A stretch of 64,000 nt of DNA. It comes from Pseudomonas rustica (lineage in GTDB: Bacteria > Pseudomonadota > Gammaproteobacteria > Pseudomonadales > Pseudomonadaceae). Shown here piece after piece: positions 19,052 through 26,742 of this stretch. Both the position numbers and the translations under genes were made by a program. Under the pieces are notes generated by a model, which saw only the letters and a list, made by a program, of their open reading frames with translations, was not told where the DNA came from and did not search any database. How positions within the stretch are numbered: position 1 is the first letter of the stretch; every line of letters starts with the position of its first letter. The DNA lies in contig NZ_JAGYHF010000005.1 of NCBI RefSeq assembly GCF_018336155.1, positions 248,001 to 312,000 of the forward strand, in the 5' to 3' direction.

Positions 19052-19635
19052 TAAATTTCTCCCTCCATATCAAAGGCTTCAGCCTCAAAAGCGTTTGGAA
19101 TGATCGCTATACCTTTCGGGCCCACGGTGCCAGACAGCGCTTTTTCGGTTGCACCGCTGATCGTCACGGTAACGGTCTCGCCGGGTGAATAGCCGGAAGT
19201 TTTCACATGAATATTCAAGTCGGTATAAAAGCGCGACACCGAATCCACCGGAGTTTGGTTGGCTCCATATGAAAACGTTATGCGTTGAATACTTTTCGGT
19301 TTGGGGACCAAAGGAATGATGGGAGAGAAGCTTGCAGCGCTATGTTCGCCTCCACCAAAGACGGAGGATTGAGCAAAGAGAACAGTGTTGGATTTCGGCG
19401 GACAGCCACACGCTACATAATCACCCTCAAGCGCAACCAGTCCTGCAGGCAGAGTGATAGTTCGCGGGCCTACCGCGACAATCGGGCCTTTACCCGGAGG
19501 GCATACGGGACAGCTGGCCATATGGCCGAGAGATGAAGTGCTCACCGCGTAATCAATGTTGATTCCGATGTTTCCTTCCAGAACCGCGCCCCCGGTTGAT
19601 GTAGGGGCGCCGATACCGATCACCTTTCTTCCCAT
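19051..19635 (-). CDS. PAAR-domain protein with C-terminal Ig-like extension
   Basis: A 194-residue T6SS tip protein. The first 100 residues are a PAAR domain: MGRKVIGIGAPTSTGG, the metal-site region with CPVCPPG (about 42) and YVACGCPPKS (about 73). The remainder (about 115-185) is a beta-rich stretch, DLNIHVKTSGYSPGETVTVT, resembling an immunoglobulin-like fold, with no catalytic motif. Such extensions recruit cargo or act as linkers; here the next gene, tae4, is the likely cargo and begins where this one ends. The promoter should lie in 19636-19720, but no clear boxes are visible. Confidence 0.85.
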   Translation of the reverse strand: MGRKVIGIGAPTSTGGAVLEGNIGINIDYAVSTSSLGHMASCPVCPPGKGPIVAVGPRTITLPAGLVALEGDYVACGCPPKSNTVLFAQSSVFGGGEHSAASFSPIIPLVPKPKSIQRITFSYGANQTPVDSVSRFYTDLNIHVKTSGYSPGETVTVTISGATEKALSGTVGPKGIAIIPNAFEAEAFDMEGEI

Positions 19636-19759
19636 GTAAATTTCCCTCTTTACAGGTTTTAAGTGATACGGATATTCGCATTCCCTTCGCTTGTGCGACG
19701 ACGGTTATGCTGCCGCAAAATGTTTCTTGATGTTGCTCGGGCTTTACGAGACATCGCCT

Positions 19760-19953
19760 TTAACCACCATCTGCGCGCCGTGATTCAGGTGCTGGAAAAC
19801 ATGTGCATGCGCGGCTCGATCGAGTGCGACTCCGTCATCCTCAGCGATTTCGCCATGCTGTGTGTGATTCCGCTACGTGATGGCTGTGATGTGCTGGATG
19901 TCATCGGTAAGCGGTTGAGTGCGGAGTCTTCAAATCAAAGCCCCTCACCCTAG
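19760..19953 (+). pseudogene. 5'-truncated copy of the DUF3077-type gene
   Basis: Residues LRAVIQVLENMCMRGSIECD and onward repeat the C-terminal half of the gene at 17681-17998. About 67 bases around GGAAAACATGTGCATGCGCG are identical and the rest is about 85% similar. The upstream half and the structured leader are missing, and the frame instead runs into unrelated codons from 19663. The 3' end runs into the repeat element. It is a partial duplicate flanking the PAAR-Tae4-Tai4 cassette. Confidence 0.7.
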
Positions 19954-20227
19954 CCCTCTCCCAGAGGGAGAGGGGACTGACCGAGTCGGCTGGGTGATCT
20001 ACGCCGACTTGCGCCTTCAGCGGCGATTTGGCTTGGCCAAGCCTGGATACGGGTTGTTCTTTCAGGGGACTGACCGAGTCGGCCGGGCGATGTACTCCGA
20101 CTTGCGACTTCAGCGATGAACCTGGCTTGGCCAAGCCTGAGATCACGCTGATTTTTCAGGTCGACATAAGCCGCAAGATCACCTCAATCAGTCCCCTCTA
20201 CCTCTGGGAGAGGGCTAGGGTGAGGGC
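19938..20227. repeat. MITE-like palindromic element, copy 2, with internal duplication
   Basis: Same ends as the element at 4094-4276: CCCCTCACCCTAGCCCTCTC near 19941 and the inverse AGGGCTAGGGTGAGGG near 20212. Inside are two imperfect direct repeats of about 90 bp, each beginning GGACTGACCGAGTCGG (19974 and 20066) and containing GGCTTGGCCAAGCC. This accounts for most of the gap between the T6SS cassette and rlmJ. Confidence 0.7.
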
Positions 20228-20307
20228 GCGCATTTGTCCGCTCAGCCGCCAACCCCTGACTTGCCGCGCGGTAAAAGGTAAACTTTGCGCCCTTCGCAGG
20301 AGCAGCC

Positions 20308-21147
20308 ATGAATTATCGTCACGCCTTCCATGCCGGCAATCACGCCGATGTGTTCAAACACCTGACCTTGACCCGCCTCATCGCCCTGATGTCGCGCAAG
20401 GAGCAGCCGTTTGCCTATCTCGACAGCCACGCCGGCATCGGTCTGTATGACTTGCAGGGCGATCAGGCGAATCGCACCGGCGAGTACCTGGAAGGCATCG
20501 CGCGCTTGTGGGATCAGCCGGATCTGCCAGCGCTGACTGCCGACTACATGAAAGTGCTGCACGAGATGAATCCGGATGGCCAGTTGCGCTACTACCCGGG
20601 GTCGCCGGAGCTGGCGCGGCGTCTGACGCGGCCGCAGGATCGGGTGATGCTCAACGAGAAGCACCCGGAGGACGGCGTGCTGCTCAAGGACAACATGGCC
20701 GGTGATCGTCGGGTGAAAGTACACCTCGGCGAGGGTTGGCATGTGGCGCGGGCGATGTTGCCGGTGCAGGAAAAGCGCGCGGTGATGCTGATCGATCCGC
20801 CGTTCGAACAGCTTGATGAGATGCAACGTTGCGCGGCGTCGTTGAAAGAGGCCATTGGCCGCATGCGCCAAACGGTGGCGGCTATCTGGTATCCGGTGAA
20901 AGACCCGCGTGCGCTGCGTCGTTTCTATCAGGATCTGGCCGGGAGCGGCGCGCCGAAGCTGTTGCGTGTGGAGTTGCTGGTGCATCCGCTGGATACGCCG
21001 AACAGTCTGAACGGCTCCGGAATGGCGATTGCCAATCCGCCGTGGGGGCTGGAGGAAGAGTTGCGTGAGTTGCTGCCGTGGTTGTCGAAGAAACTGGGGC
21101 AGACTCAGGGTGGCTGGCAGATGGATTGGTTGATTGCTGAGAGCTGA
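20308..21147 (+). CDS. rlmJ: 23S rRNA (adenine2030-N6)-methyltransferase RlmJ
   Basis: Methylates A2030 of 23S rRNA using S-adenosylmethionine. It has 279 residues, the usual length. The opening MNYRHAFHAGNHADVFKHL is the family signature. The SAM-site region (AYLDSHAGIGLYDL, about 37-50) and the catalytic DPPFEQ (about 156-161, the N6-adenine [D/N]PP[Y/F] motif) are present. Single-gene unit with GCAGGAG upstream of the ATG. Confidence 0.95.
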   Translation: MNYRHAFHAGNHADVFKHLTLTRLIALMSRKEQPFAYLDSHAGIGLYDLQGDQANRTGEYLEGIARLWDQPDLPALTADYMKVLHEMNPDGQLRYYPGSPELARRLTRPQDRVMLNEKHPEDGVLLKDNMAGDRRVKVHLGEGWHVARAMLPVQEKRAVMLIDPPFEQLDEMQRCAASLKEAIGRMRQTVAAIWYPVKDPRALRRFYQDLAGSGAPKLLRVELLVHPLDTPNSLNGSGMAIANPPWGLEEELRELLPWLSKKLGQTQGGWQMDWLIAES

Positions 21148-21180
21148 TCCGTTGGTTTGATGGTGTCTGAGCGGACGCCT

Positions 21181-21245
21181 TCGCGAGCAAGCCCGCTCCC
21201 ACATTTGGAACGCATTTCAAATGTGGGAGCGGGCTTGCTCGCGAA
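21181..21245. repeat. REP doublet, short spacer
   Basis: TCGCGAGCAAGCCCGCTCCC (21181) and its inverse ending at 21245, with a spacer that is itself palindromic (CATTTGGAACGCATTTCAAATG). Lies between convergent rlmJ and msrA. Confidence 0.88.
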
Positions 21246-21256
21246 GCTTCTAAGCT

Positions 21257-21922
21257 TTAATTACCCGCCAGACTCGGTGGCATGCACACGCCGGTGCCGC
21301 CAATCCCGCAATAACCTTCAGGATTCTTCGCCAGATACTGCTGGTGATACGTCTCGGCGAAGTACACGGTCGGCGCCTGTTCGATCTCGGTGCTGATTTC
21401 ACCCAGGCCAGCCTTCGACAATTCAGCCTGATACACCGCTTTGCTCTTCAGCGCCGCGTCCAGATGCTCAGGTGAAGTCGCGTAGATCACCGAGCGGTAC
21501 TGCGTGCCGATGTCGTTGCCCTGACGCATGCCTTGCGTCGGGTTGTGCAGTTCCCAGAACATCGCCAGCAGCTCTTCGTAGCTGACTTTATCCTTGTCGA
21601 ACACCACCAGCACTACTTCGGAGTGGCCGGTCAGGCCTGAGCAGACTTCTTCGTAGGTCGGGTTTGGCGTGAAGCCGCCAGCGTAACCGACGACCGTGCT
21701 AACCACGCCTTCGCGCTGCCAGAAGCGGCGCTCGGCGCCCCAGAAGCAACCCAGACCGAAAATCGCAAAATCGACGTCCTGGAAAAACGGGCCGAGCAGC
21801 GGGGTGTCTTCAAACACGAAGTGTTTTTCAGGCAGGGTCATCGCGGTTTCGCGGCCGGGCAGAGCTTGTTCTTTGGTTGGAAGCACGTTTTTGTTCACCA
21901 GAATTTCCGAGCGCAGAACCAT
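21257..21922 (-). CDS. msrA: Peptide methionine (S)-S-oxide reductase
   Basis: Reduces methionine-S-sulfoxide in proteins and the free amino acid; a cytoplasmic repair enzyme. It has 221 residues. The catalytic cysteine is in [11 protein letters not shown] (C59), followed by the family stretch VVGYAGG. The resolving cysteines are in the C-terminal tail [14 protein letters not shown]. The N-terminal extension of about 45 residues is usual for proteobacterial MsrA. Single gene between two REP doublets. Confidence 0.96.
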   Translation of the reverse strand: MVLRSEILVNKNVLPTKEQALPGRETAMTLPEKHFVFEDTPLLGPFFQDVDFAIFGLGCFWGAERRFWQREGVVSTVVGYAGGFTPNPTYEEVCSGLTGHSEVVLVVFDKDKVSYEELLAMFWELHNPTQGMRQGNDIGTQYRSVIYATSPEHLDAALKSKAVYQAELSKAGLGEISTEIEQAPTVYFAETYHQQYLAKNPEGYCGIGGTGVCMPPSLAGN

Positions 21923-22003
21923 GATCAGTCCTCTCAGTCAGGTTGGATGTAAAAAGTCAGACCGCCAGTGTGCCCAATGATGCCCGACTTCGCACTATCA
22001 AAA

Positions 22004-22097
22004 CTGTGGGAGCGGGCTTGCTCGCGAAAGCGGTGTGTCAGGCTGGAGAAATATTGACTGATGCACCGCATTCGCGAGCAAGCCCGCTCCCACAGGG
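22004..22097. repeat. REP doublet (REPIN)
   Basis: CTGTGGGAGCGGGCTTGCTC at 22004 and its inverse ending at 22096, spacer about 45 bp. Located between msrA (upstream side) and the end of the EAL-domain gene. Confidence 0.9.
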
Positions 22098-22128
22098 GGA
22101 ATTCATCCATAGAGAGAGCGGCGGGGGG

Positions 22129-24825
22129 TTAGAGGGCGAGCGGGCCGCGTGGGTAGCGCTTGAGCGCCTGAATCAGCTCGCCGCCGGGGATCGGCCGGTC
22201 GAACAGGTAACCCTGGCCGACGTCGCAGCGATGGCGACGGAGGAACGCCAGTTGCTCGGCGGTCTCGATGCCTTCCGCCACAACCTTGAGCTTGAGGTTG
22301 TGCGCCATGGCGATCACCGCTGAGGTGATTTCCATGTCGTCCTGGTTGTCGGGGATTTCGTGGATAAAGCTGCGATCGATCTTGATGATGTCGATCGGGA
22401 ATTTCTTCAAATAGCTCAGCGACGAATAACCGGTACCGAAGTCGTCCATGGCCAAGGTCAGGCCCAGACGCTTGAGCTGATCAAGCTGCAAGTGCGTGTC
22501 TTCAGTGGCTTCCAGCAGCAAACCTTCGGTCAGTTCCAGTTCGAGCAGATGGGCCGGCAGCGCTTCTTCCTTGAGGATGTTGGCGATGGAGGCGACCAGA
22601 TCCGGGTCGGAAAACTGTTTCGGCGAGAGGTTGATCGCCACTTGCAGATTGCCCATGCCGGCAGCGGTCAGCGCTTTACTCATGCGGCAAGCCTGACGCG
22701 CGATCCACTTGCCGATCGGAATGATCAACCCGGTTTCTTCGGCAACGCTGATGAACTGATCCGGGCGAATCATCCCGCGTTCCGGGTGATTCCAGCGCAG
22801 CAGTGCTTCCATGCCCAGCAAGCGACCGCTGCGCAGGCACAACTTGGGCTGGTAGAACACGTCCAGCTCATTCTGGGTCAGGGCGCGGCGCAGGTTGTTC
22901 TCGACGAACAGTTTGTAACTGGCCTCGGCGTTCAGCGCTTCGGTGAAGACTTGCACCTGGTGTTTGCCGTTGGCCTTAGCCTTATGCAGTGCCAGACCGG
23001 CGTTACGCATCAGGGTTTGCGGGTCGCGACCGTGCAGCGGTGCACAGGCCAGACCGACCGAGCCGGTGACACTGATCAACTGGTTGTCGACGAACATCGG
23101 TTTATCCAGCGTCGCCAACAATTGGTTGGCGATCTGCTGACCGGTCGCCAAATCGGTGTCGTCGAGCAGCACGGCAAATTCATTACTGGCGAATCGCGCG
23201 AGGCTGCCACTCGGGCTGAGGCTGTTGCGCAGACGCCGGGCCAGACTGATCAGCAGTTTGTCGCCGGTCTGGTGGCCGAGGCTGTCGTTGATGCGCTTGA
23301 AGTTGTCGATGTCGACCAGCAACAGGCTGATCGGGGTATCGCTATCCCGGGCGAAGCGTTCGTCCAGATTGCGGATAAACGCCGGGCGGTTACCGAGGTT
23401 GGTCAGGTTGTCGGTGTAGGCCAGGCGCTCGATGCGCTGTTGCGCGAGCTTGGTCTGGGTAATGTCTTCGTAGATGCCGATGTAATGCGTCAGCTCACGG
23501 TTGTCGCCGTAGACCTTGGAGATCGACAACTGGCCCCAGTACGGTTCGAGGTTTTTCCGGCGGCTCTTGAATTCGCCCTGCCAACTGTTGCTCTTGGCCA
23601 GTGCGGAAGGTGCATCGAACAGCAGCTCGCTAAGGTTTTCCAGCGCCGGCAACTCGGACAGTCGCTGGCCGTGGACTTCCTCGGTGGTGTACTGGGTGAT
23701 CGCGGTGAAGCTCGGGTTGACGTACTCGACCACGCCGTCGCAATTGACCAGCAAAAACGCGTTGGCGCTTTGCTCGACCGCACGCTGAAACAGGTGCAGG
23801 GCGCTGGTGGCGGTGCGGCGGTTGTGGTTGTTGATGACTTGCGCGAACTGGTCGGCCAACTCGCCGGCGAAGGCGATCTCGTCGGACTGCCAGGCGCGAG
23901 TGACGCCGGTCTGTTCCAGACACAACACGCCGACGACCTGACCATCGACACGAATGCTGGCATCGAGCATCGCGTTGACGTCGCGCGGGCGCAGGGCTTC
24001 GGCCATTTCGCGGGTGCGCGGATCACGCATCGCGTTGTGCGCGTCGATGGCGCGGCTGCTCTGCAACGCTTCCATGTAATCGGGGAAGGTGCTGACGTCG
24101 ATCACGTCCGGCAGGATGTATTCCTGCGTCGTGCGGTGGTACGCCGAGATCGGCACCAGTTGCTGGCCTTCGAGGTTCCACAGGCTGGCGCAGTCGATTT
24201 CATAGATATCGCAGGCGCAGCGGGTGATCAGTTCGGCGGCTTCCTGCAACGAGTTGTGCGTGCTGTAGCGCTGACGGGCAAGCAGCAAAATCAAATCCTG
24301 CTGGGCGCGGACACGCTCCAGATGCAGCAGTTGTTCCTGCTGCGCGCGCTGATTGAGTTCGAGGGCGATTTGCAGGCGCGAATTTTGGGTTTCGAGATCG
24401 ACCGAGGGTTGCAGCGGCGCATCGTCGAAGACGTCATCGACCGCCAGCAAATAGCCGCGCAGCAGGTGACGATTGTGTTGTTTGTAGGCTTCGCCCAGTT
24501 CAAGAATATTCAGCGCGCCGGCCGGGGTGTGCAGCGTGTAACGCACCAGATAATGCGGGCTGGCGCCGAGTTGTTGCTGGATCGCGTCGTGCAGTTGATA
24601 GCGCGCTTCCGGCTCCATCAGGCTGGCGTAAGGCGAGCCGACCAGAGCGCACAGCTCGACAGCAGGCTGGCCGAACTGGCGTTCGCAATTCGGATCGAGA
24701 AAGAGCATCGCCCAACTGGCTTCATTCAAGCGCTCGAAACGCAGCATGCCGAGCCGCGAGGGCACAGGCAACTGCGTCACTACCTCGGCCACCATACGGC
24801 TGGCGGCATCGGGTTGGCTCTTCAT
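22129..24825 (-). CDS. GAF/PAS/GGDEF/EAL cyclic-di-GMP regulator
   Basis: An 898-residue cytoplasmic signalling protein. The order is an N-terminal PAS-like region (about 25-120), a coiled coil, a GAF domain (about 180-330), a PAS domain (about 340-450), GGDEF (about 460-615) and EAL (about 640-890). The GGDEF signature is degenerate (SNEF, about 547), so diguanylate cyclase activity is unlikely. The EAL motif is intact (GMEALLRWNHPERG, about 671), as are NLSPKQF, DDFGTGYSSL and KIDRSFI, so it is probably a c-di-GMP phosphodiesterase. I chose the ATG at 24825 (MKSQPDAASR); the frame extends 38 codons upstream without domain sequence. The ribosome-binding site is weak. Confidence 0.92.
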   Translation of the reverse strand: MKSQPDAASRMVAEVVTQLPVPSRLGMLRFERLNEASWAMLFLDPNCERQFGQPAVELCALVGSPYASLMEPEARYQLHDAIQQQLGASPHYLVRYTLHTPAGALNILELGEAYKQHNRHLLRGYLLAVDDVFDDAPLQPSVDLETQNSRLQIALELNQRAQQEQLLHLERVRAQQDLILLLARQRYSTHNSLQEAAELITRCACDIYEIDCASLWNLEGQQLVPISAYHRTTQEYILPDVIDVSTFPDYMEALQSSRAIDAHNAMRDPRTREMAEALRPRDVNAMLDASIRVDGQVVGVLCLEQTGVTRAWQSDEIAFAGELADQFAQVINNHNRRTATSALHLFQRAVEQSANAFLLVNCDGVVEYVNPSFTAITQYTTEEVHGQRLSELPALENLSELLFDAPSALAKSNSWQGEFKSRRKNLEPYWGQLSISKVYGDNRELTHYIGIYEDITQTKLAQQRIERLAYTDNLTNLGNRPAFIRNLDERFARDSDTPISLLLVDIDNFKRINDSLGHQTGDKLLISLARRLRNSLSPSGSLARFASNEFAVLLDDTDLATGQQIANQLLATLDKPMFVDNQLISVTGSVGLACAPLHGRDPQTLMRNAGLALHKAKANGKHQVQVFTEALNAEASYKLFVENNLRRALTQNELDVFYQPKLCLRSGRLLGMEALLRWNHPERGMIRPDQFISVAEETGLIIPIGKWIARQACRMSKALTAAGMGNLQVAINLSPKQFSDPDLVASIANILKEEALPAHLLELELTEGLLLEATEDTHLQLDQLKRLGLTLAMDDFGTGYSSLSYLKKFPIDIIKIDRSFIHEIPDNQDDMEITSAVIAMAHNLKLKVVAEGIETAEQLAFLRRHRCDVGQGYLFDRPIPGGELIQALKRYPRGPLAL

Positions 24826-24998
24826 GAAGGGAACTCGCTTGGAAATATGCTGAACGCGCCGGGCTCTCGCCCTCTTAAACGTTGCCTGCGGCAAGGTTGC
24901 ATCATTGCAGCACTGACTGACAAGAGTGATGAAGGCCAAGTGCTATAAGAATATGTCGGCTGGAGTGAACATTTCTCCAGCGTCTATTTGAAAACAGC

Positions 24999-25076
24999 AA
25001 AAGATCGCAGCCAGCGCCCACGTTTGAAGAGAAATGCGATCCCTGTAGGAGCTGCCGAAGGCTGCGATCTTTTAAG
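24999..25076. repeat. Second palindromic repeat family, degenerate copy
   Basis: AAAAGATCGCAGCC at 24999 and GGCTGCGATCTTTT ending at 25074, with CTGTAGGAGCTGCCG between them. It matches the fuller copies at 55448 and 58522. The left arm has lost its GTAGGAGCTGC part. Confidence 0.75.
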
Positions 25077-25078
25077 GT

Positions 25079-26488
25079 TTAGCGCAGATCTATTGCAATC
25101 GACTGCAACGGCTTCCCATCGCGATCATGGTAATTCACCACAATCCGCTCAGCCTCGACCACCATGTGCGCAAAGTTGTCCTGACTGATCACCTCGCTGG
25201 TCAACTCATGCACATAATCCCCCACCGCCGTGCGCACCAGCGGCTGATCCAGAATGAACGTGGATGCCTTGGCATACGGCAGCAGTTTGCTGTTGCACAG
25301 CGGCGATGACACCACGGTGTGCACTTCGAATTCAGGATCTTCACTGTGCGTCAGACGCGCAGTCATCGAGCCATGCACGTCGCCGGAAATGAAGATCACA
25401 TTGCTGATCCGCCGGGTACGAATGGTTTCCAGCAGACGTAAACGCTGCTCCGGAAAAGCCTTCCAGGCATCATCACCAAGGCTTTTGCCGTCCGGGTAGA
25501 ACATCACGCTGGTGACCACGAATTTGACCCGCGCCGTGCTGTTGATCAGCCAGTCCAGCAGCGCTTGCTCCTGTTCGTCGTCGAGGATGCGTCGATCATC
25601 GGCCGACAAGTTGCGTCGGGTGCGGCTATCGGTGACAAACCATTCGAGATCGCCGTCGCTGAATTGATACCAGTAATGCTGGATAGATGAATGATCAACT
25701 TGGCCTTTAGTTGCCAAAGAACAGGCCGGGCTATGGCTGGCTTGATACAGTTCATAGGCTTTGGTGGCGTTGTTATATAACGCGTCGTCACCTGCTTCGG
25801 CATTCGCCGGCCAGTTGTCCTCGATTTCATGGTCATCAAGAATCATATACGTCGAAGTTTCCGACATTAAACGCTTTATGTTGGGTTGCGAAAACGCTGC
25901 GCGGTATTTTGCGAGAATATCTTTGTATTCGTGATCAGGCGCAATCAAGTTGAGATCGTCGACATAGATCTGATCGCCGGTCATCAACATTGCACTGATG
26001 GGTGGTTGTATTCCCTCAATCAATTGACGGATTGAAGCAAAGATCCGGTCACCGAACTGCGGCAGCACCGCAACACCCGCCGTCATGCGCAGGTAACGGC
26101 ACGAACCAACGATGTAGGCGCGCGGCTGCAATGGTTCGCCGGAGCGGGTGCGAAAACGGTGAGTCTCGCGCGGCCACTGCAGCGGCAGTTCGGCGACACT
26201 GTCGACGGTGTGTACCGGACTCATCGGGCTGAACCAGCCGGTTTGATATTCGTACTCGGTGTTTTCAAGTAAGTTGTGAAGTGCGATCACATTGGACATG
26301 TCGCGAGATTCGTCGAGTTTGGCAAAAATGCCTTTAGTCCATTGTTGCGTGTCGCTGGCCCGATAACGAATGCCGGCGAACACCTGAAGATCTTTTTGAA
26401 ACTCGCCGCGAATAAATATCCGCGCCTGGTTAGTTGTAACGTGGCCAATGATCGGGCCGATAGTCGGTTTTAACATGTTCGAATCCAT
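25079..26488 (-). CDS. PhoD-like phosphatase/phosphodiesterase, cytoplasmic
   Basis: A 469-residue protein of the PhoD metallophosphatase family. Visible metal-site elements are VGSCRY (about 128), MLMTGDQIYVDDL (about 167), MILDDHEIEDNW (about 217) and FISGDVHGSMTARL (about 370). Unlike classical secreted PhoD there is no signal peptide or Tat motif at the N-terminus (MDSNMLKPTIGPIIGHVTTN), so it probably acts inside the cell. The ATG at 26476 (MLKPT) is an alternative start. Substrate unknown. Isolated gene, slightly lower GC than its neighbours. Confidence 0.85.
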   Translation of the reverse strand: MDSNMLKPTIGPIIGHVTTNQARIFIRGEFQKDLQVFAGIRYRASDTQQWTKGIFAKLDESRDMSNVIALHNLLENTEYEYQTGWFSPMSPVHTVDSVAELPLQWPRETHRFRTRSGEPLQPRAYIVGSCRYLRMTAGVAVLPQFGDRIFASIRQLIEGIQPPISAMLMTGDQIYVDDLNLIAPDHEYKDILAKYRAAFSQPNIKRLMSETSTYMILDDHEIEDNWPANAEAGDDALYNNATKAYELYQASHSPACSLATKGQVDHSSIQHYWYQFSDGDLEWFVTDSRTRRNLSADDRRILDDEQEQALLDWLINSTARVKFVVTSVMFYPDGKSLGDDAWKAFPEQRLRLLETIRTRRISNVIFISGDVHGSMTARLTHSEDPEFEVHTVVSSPLCNSKLLPYAKASTFILDQPLVRTAVGDYVHELTSEVISQDNFAHMVVEAERIVVNYHDRDGKPLQSIAIDLR

Positions 26489-26640
26489 TCGAATGAGTGT
26501 CAGATAAAACTAAAAGGTATTTTGACTGTGCTGTGCCAAGACTAGTTGGCGTTTGGATAAAAAGATCGGCACTAAGTTGACTCGGGCTGTAGCCGATGTC
26601 AGCGCAATGTGTGGGAAAAGTATAAGAGACGAATTTCAGG

Positions 26641-26671
26641 CAAAAAAAAGCCCCGTCAAACTGACGGGGTT
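26641..26671 (-). terminator. Rho-independent terminator of aceEF
   Basis: Read on the minus strand: CCCCGTCAG TTT CTGACGGGG-type stem followed by a run of eight T, about 70 bases after the aceF stop. A further hairpin (GGCCCTCCA / TGGAGGGCC) lies at 26713-26733 between it and aceF. Confidence 0.92.
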
Positions 26672-26742
26672 GAGGTACGAGCGTGTGGCGCTCGAAAACG
26701 TGAAACACAAGCGGCCCTCCATTGCTGGAGGGCCACTTGGGA

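Noticed and set aside
22360..24948. An 862-codon plus-strand frame
   Set aside because: Antisense to the GGDEF/EAL gene, with low-complexity composition and no domain.
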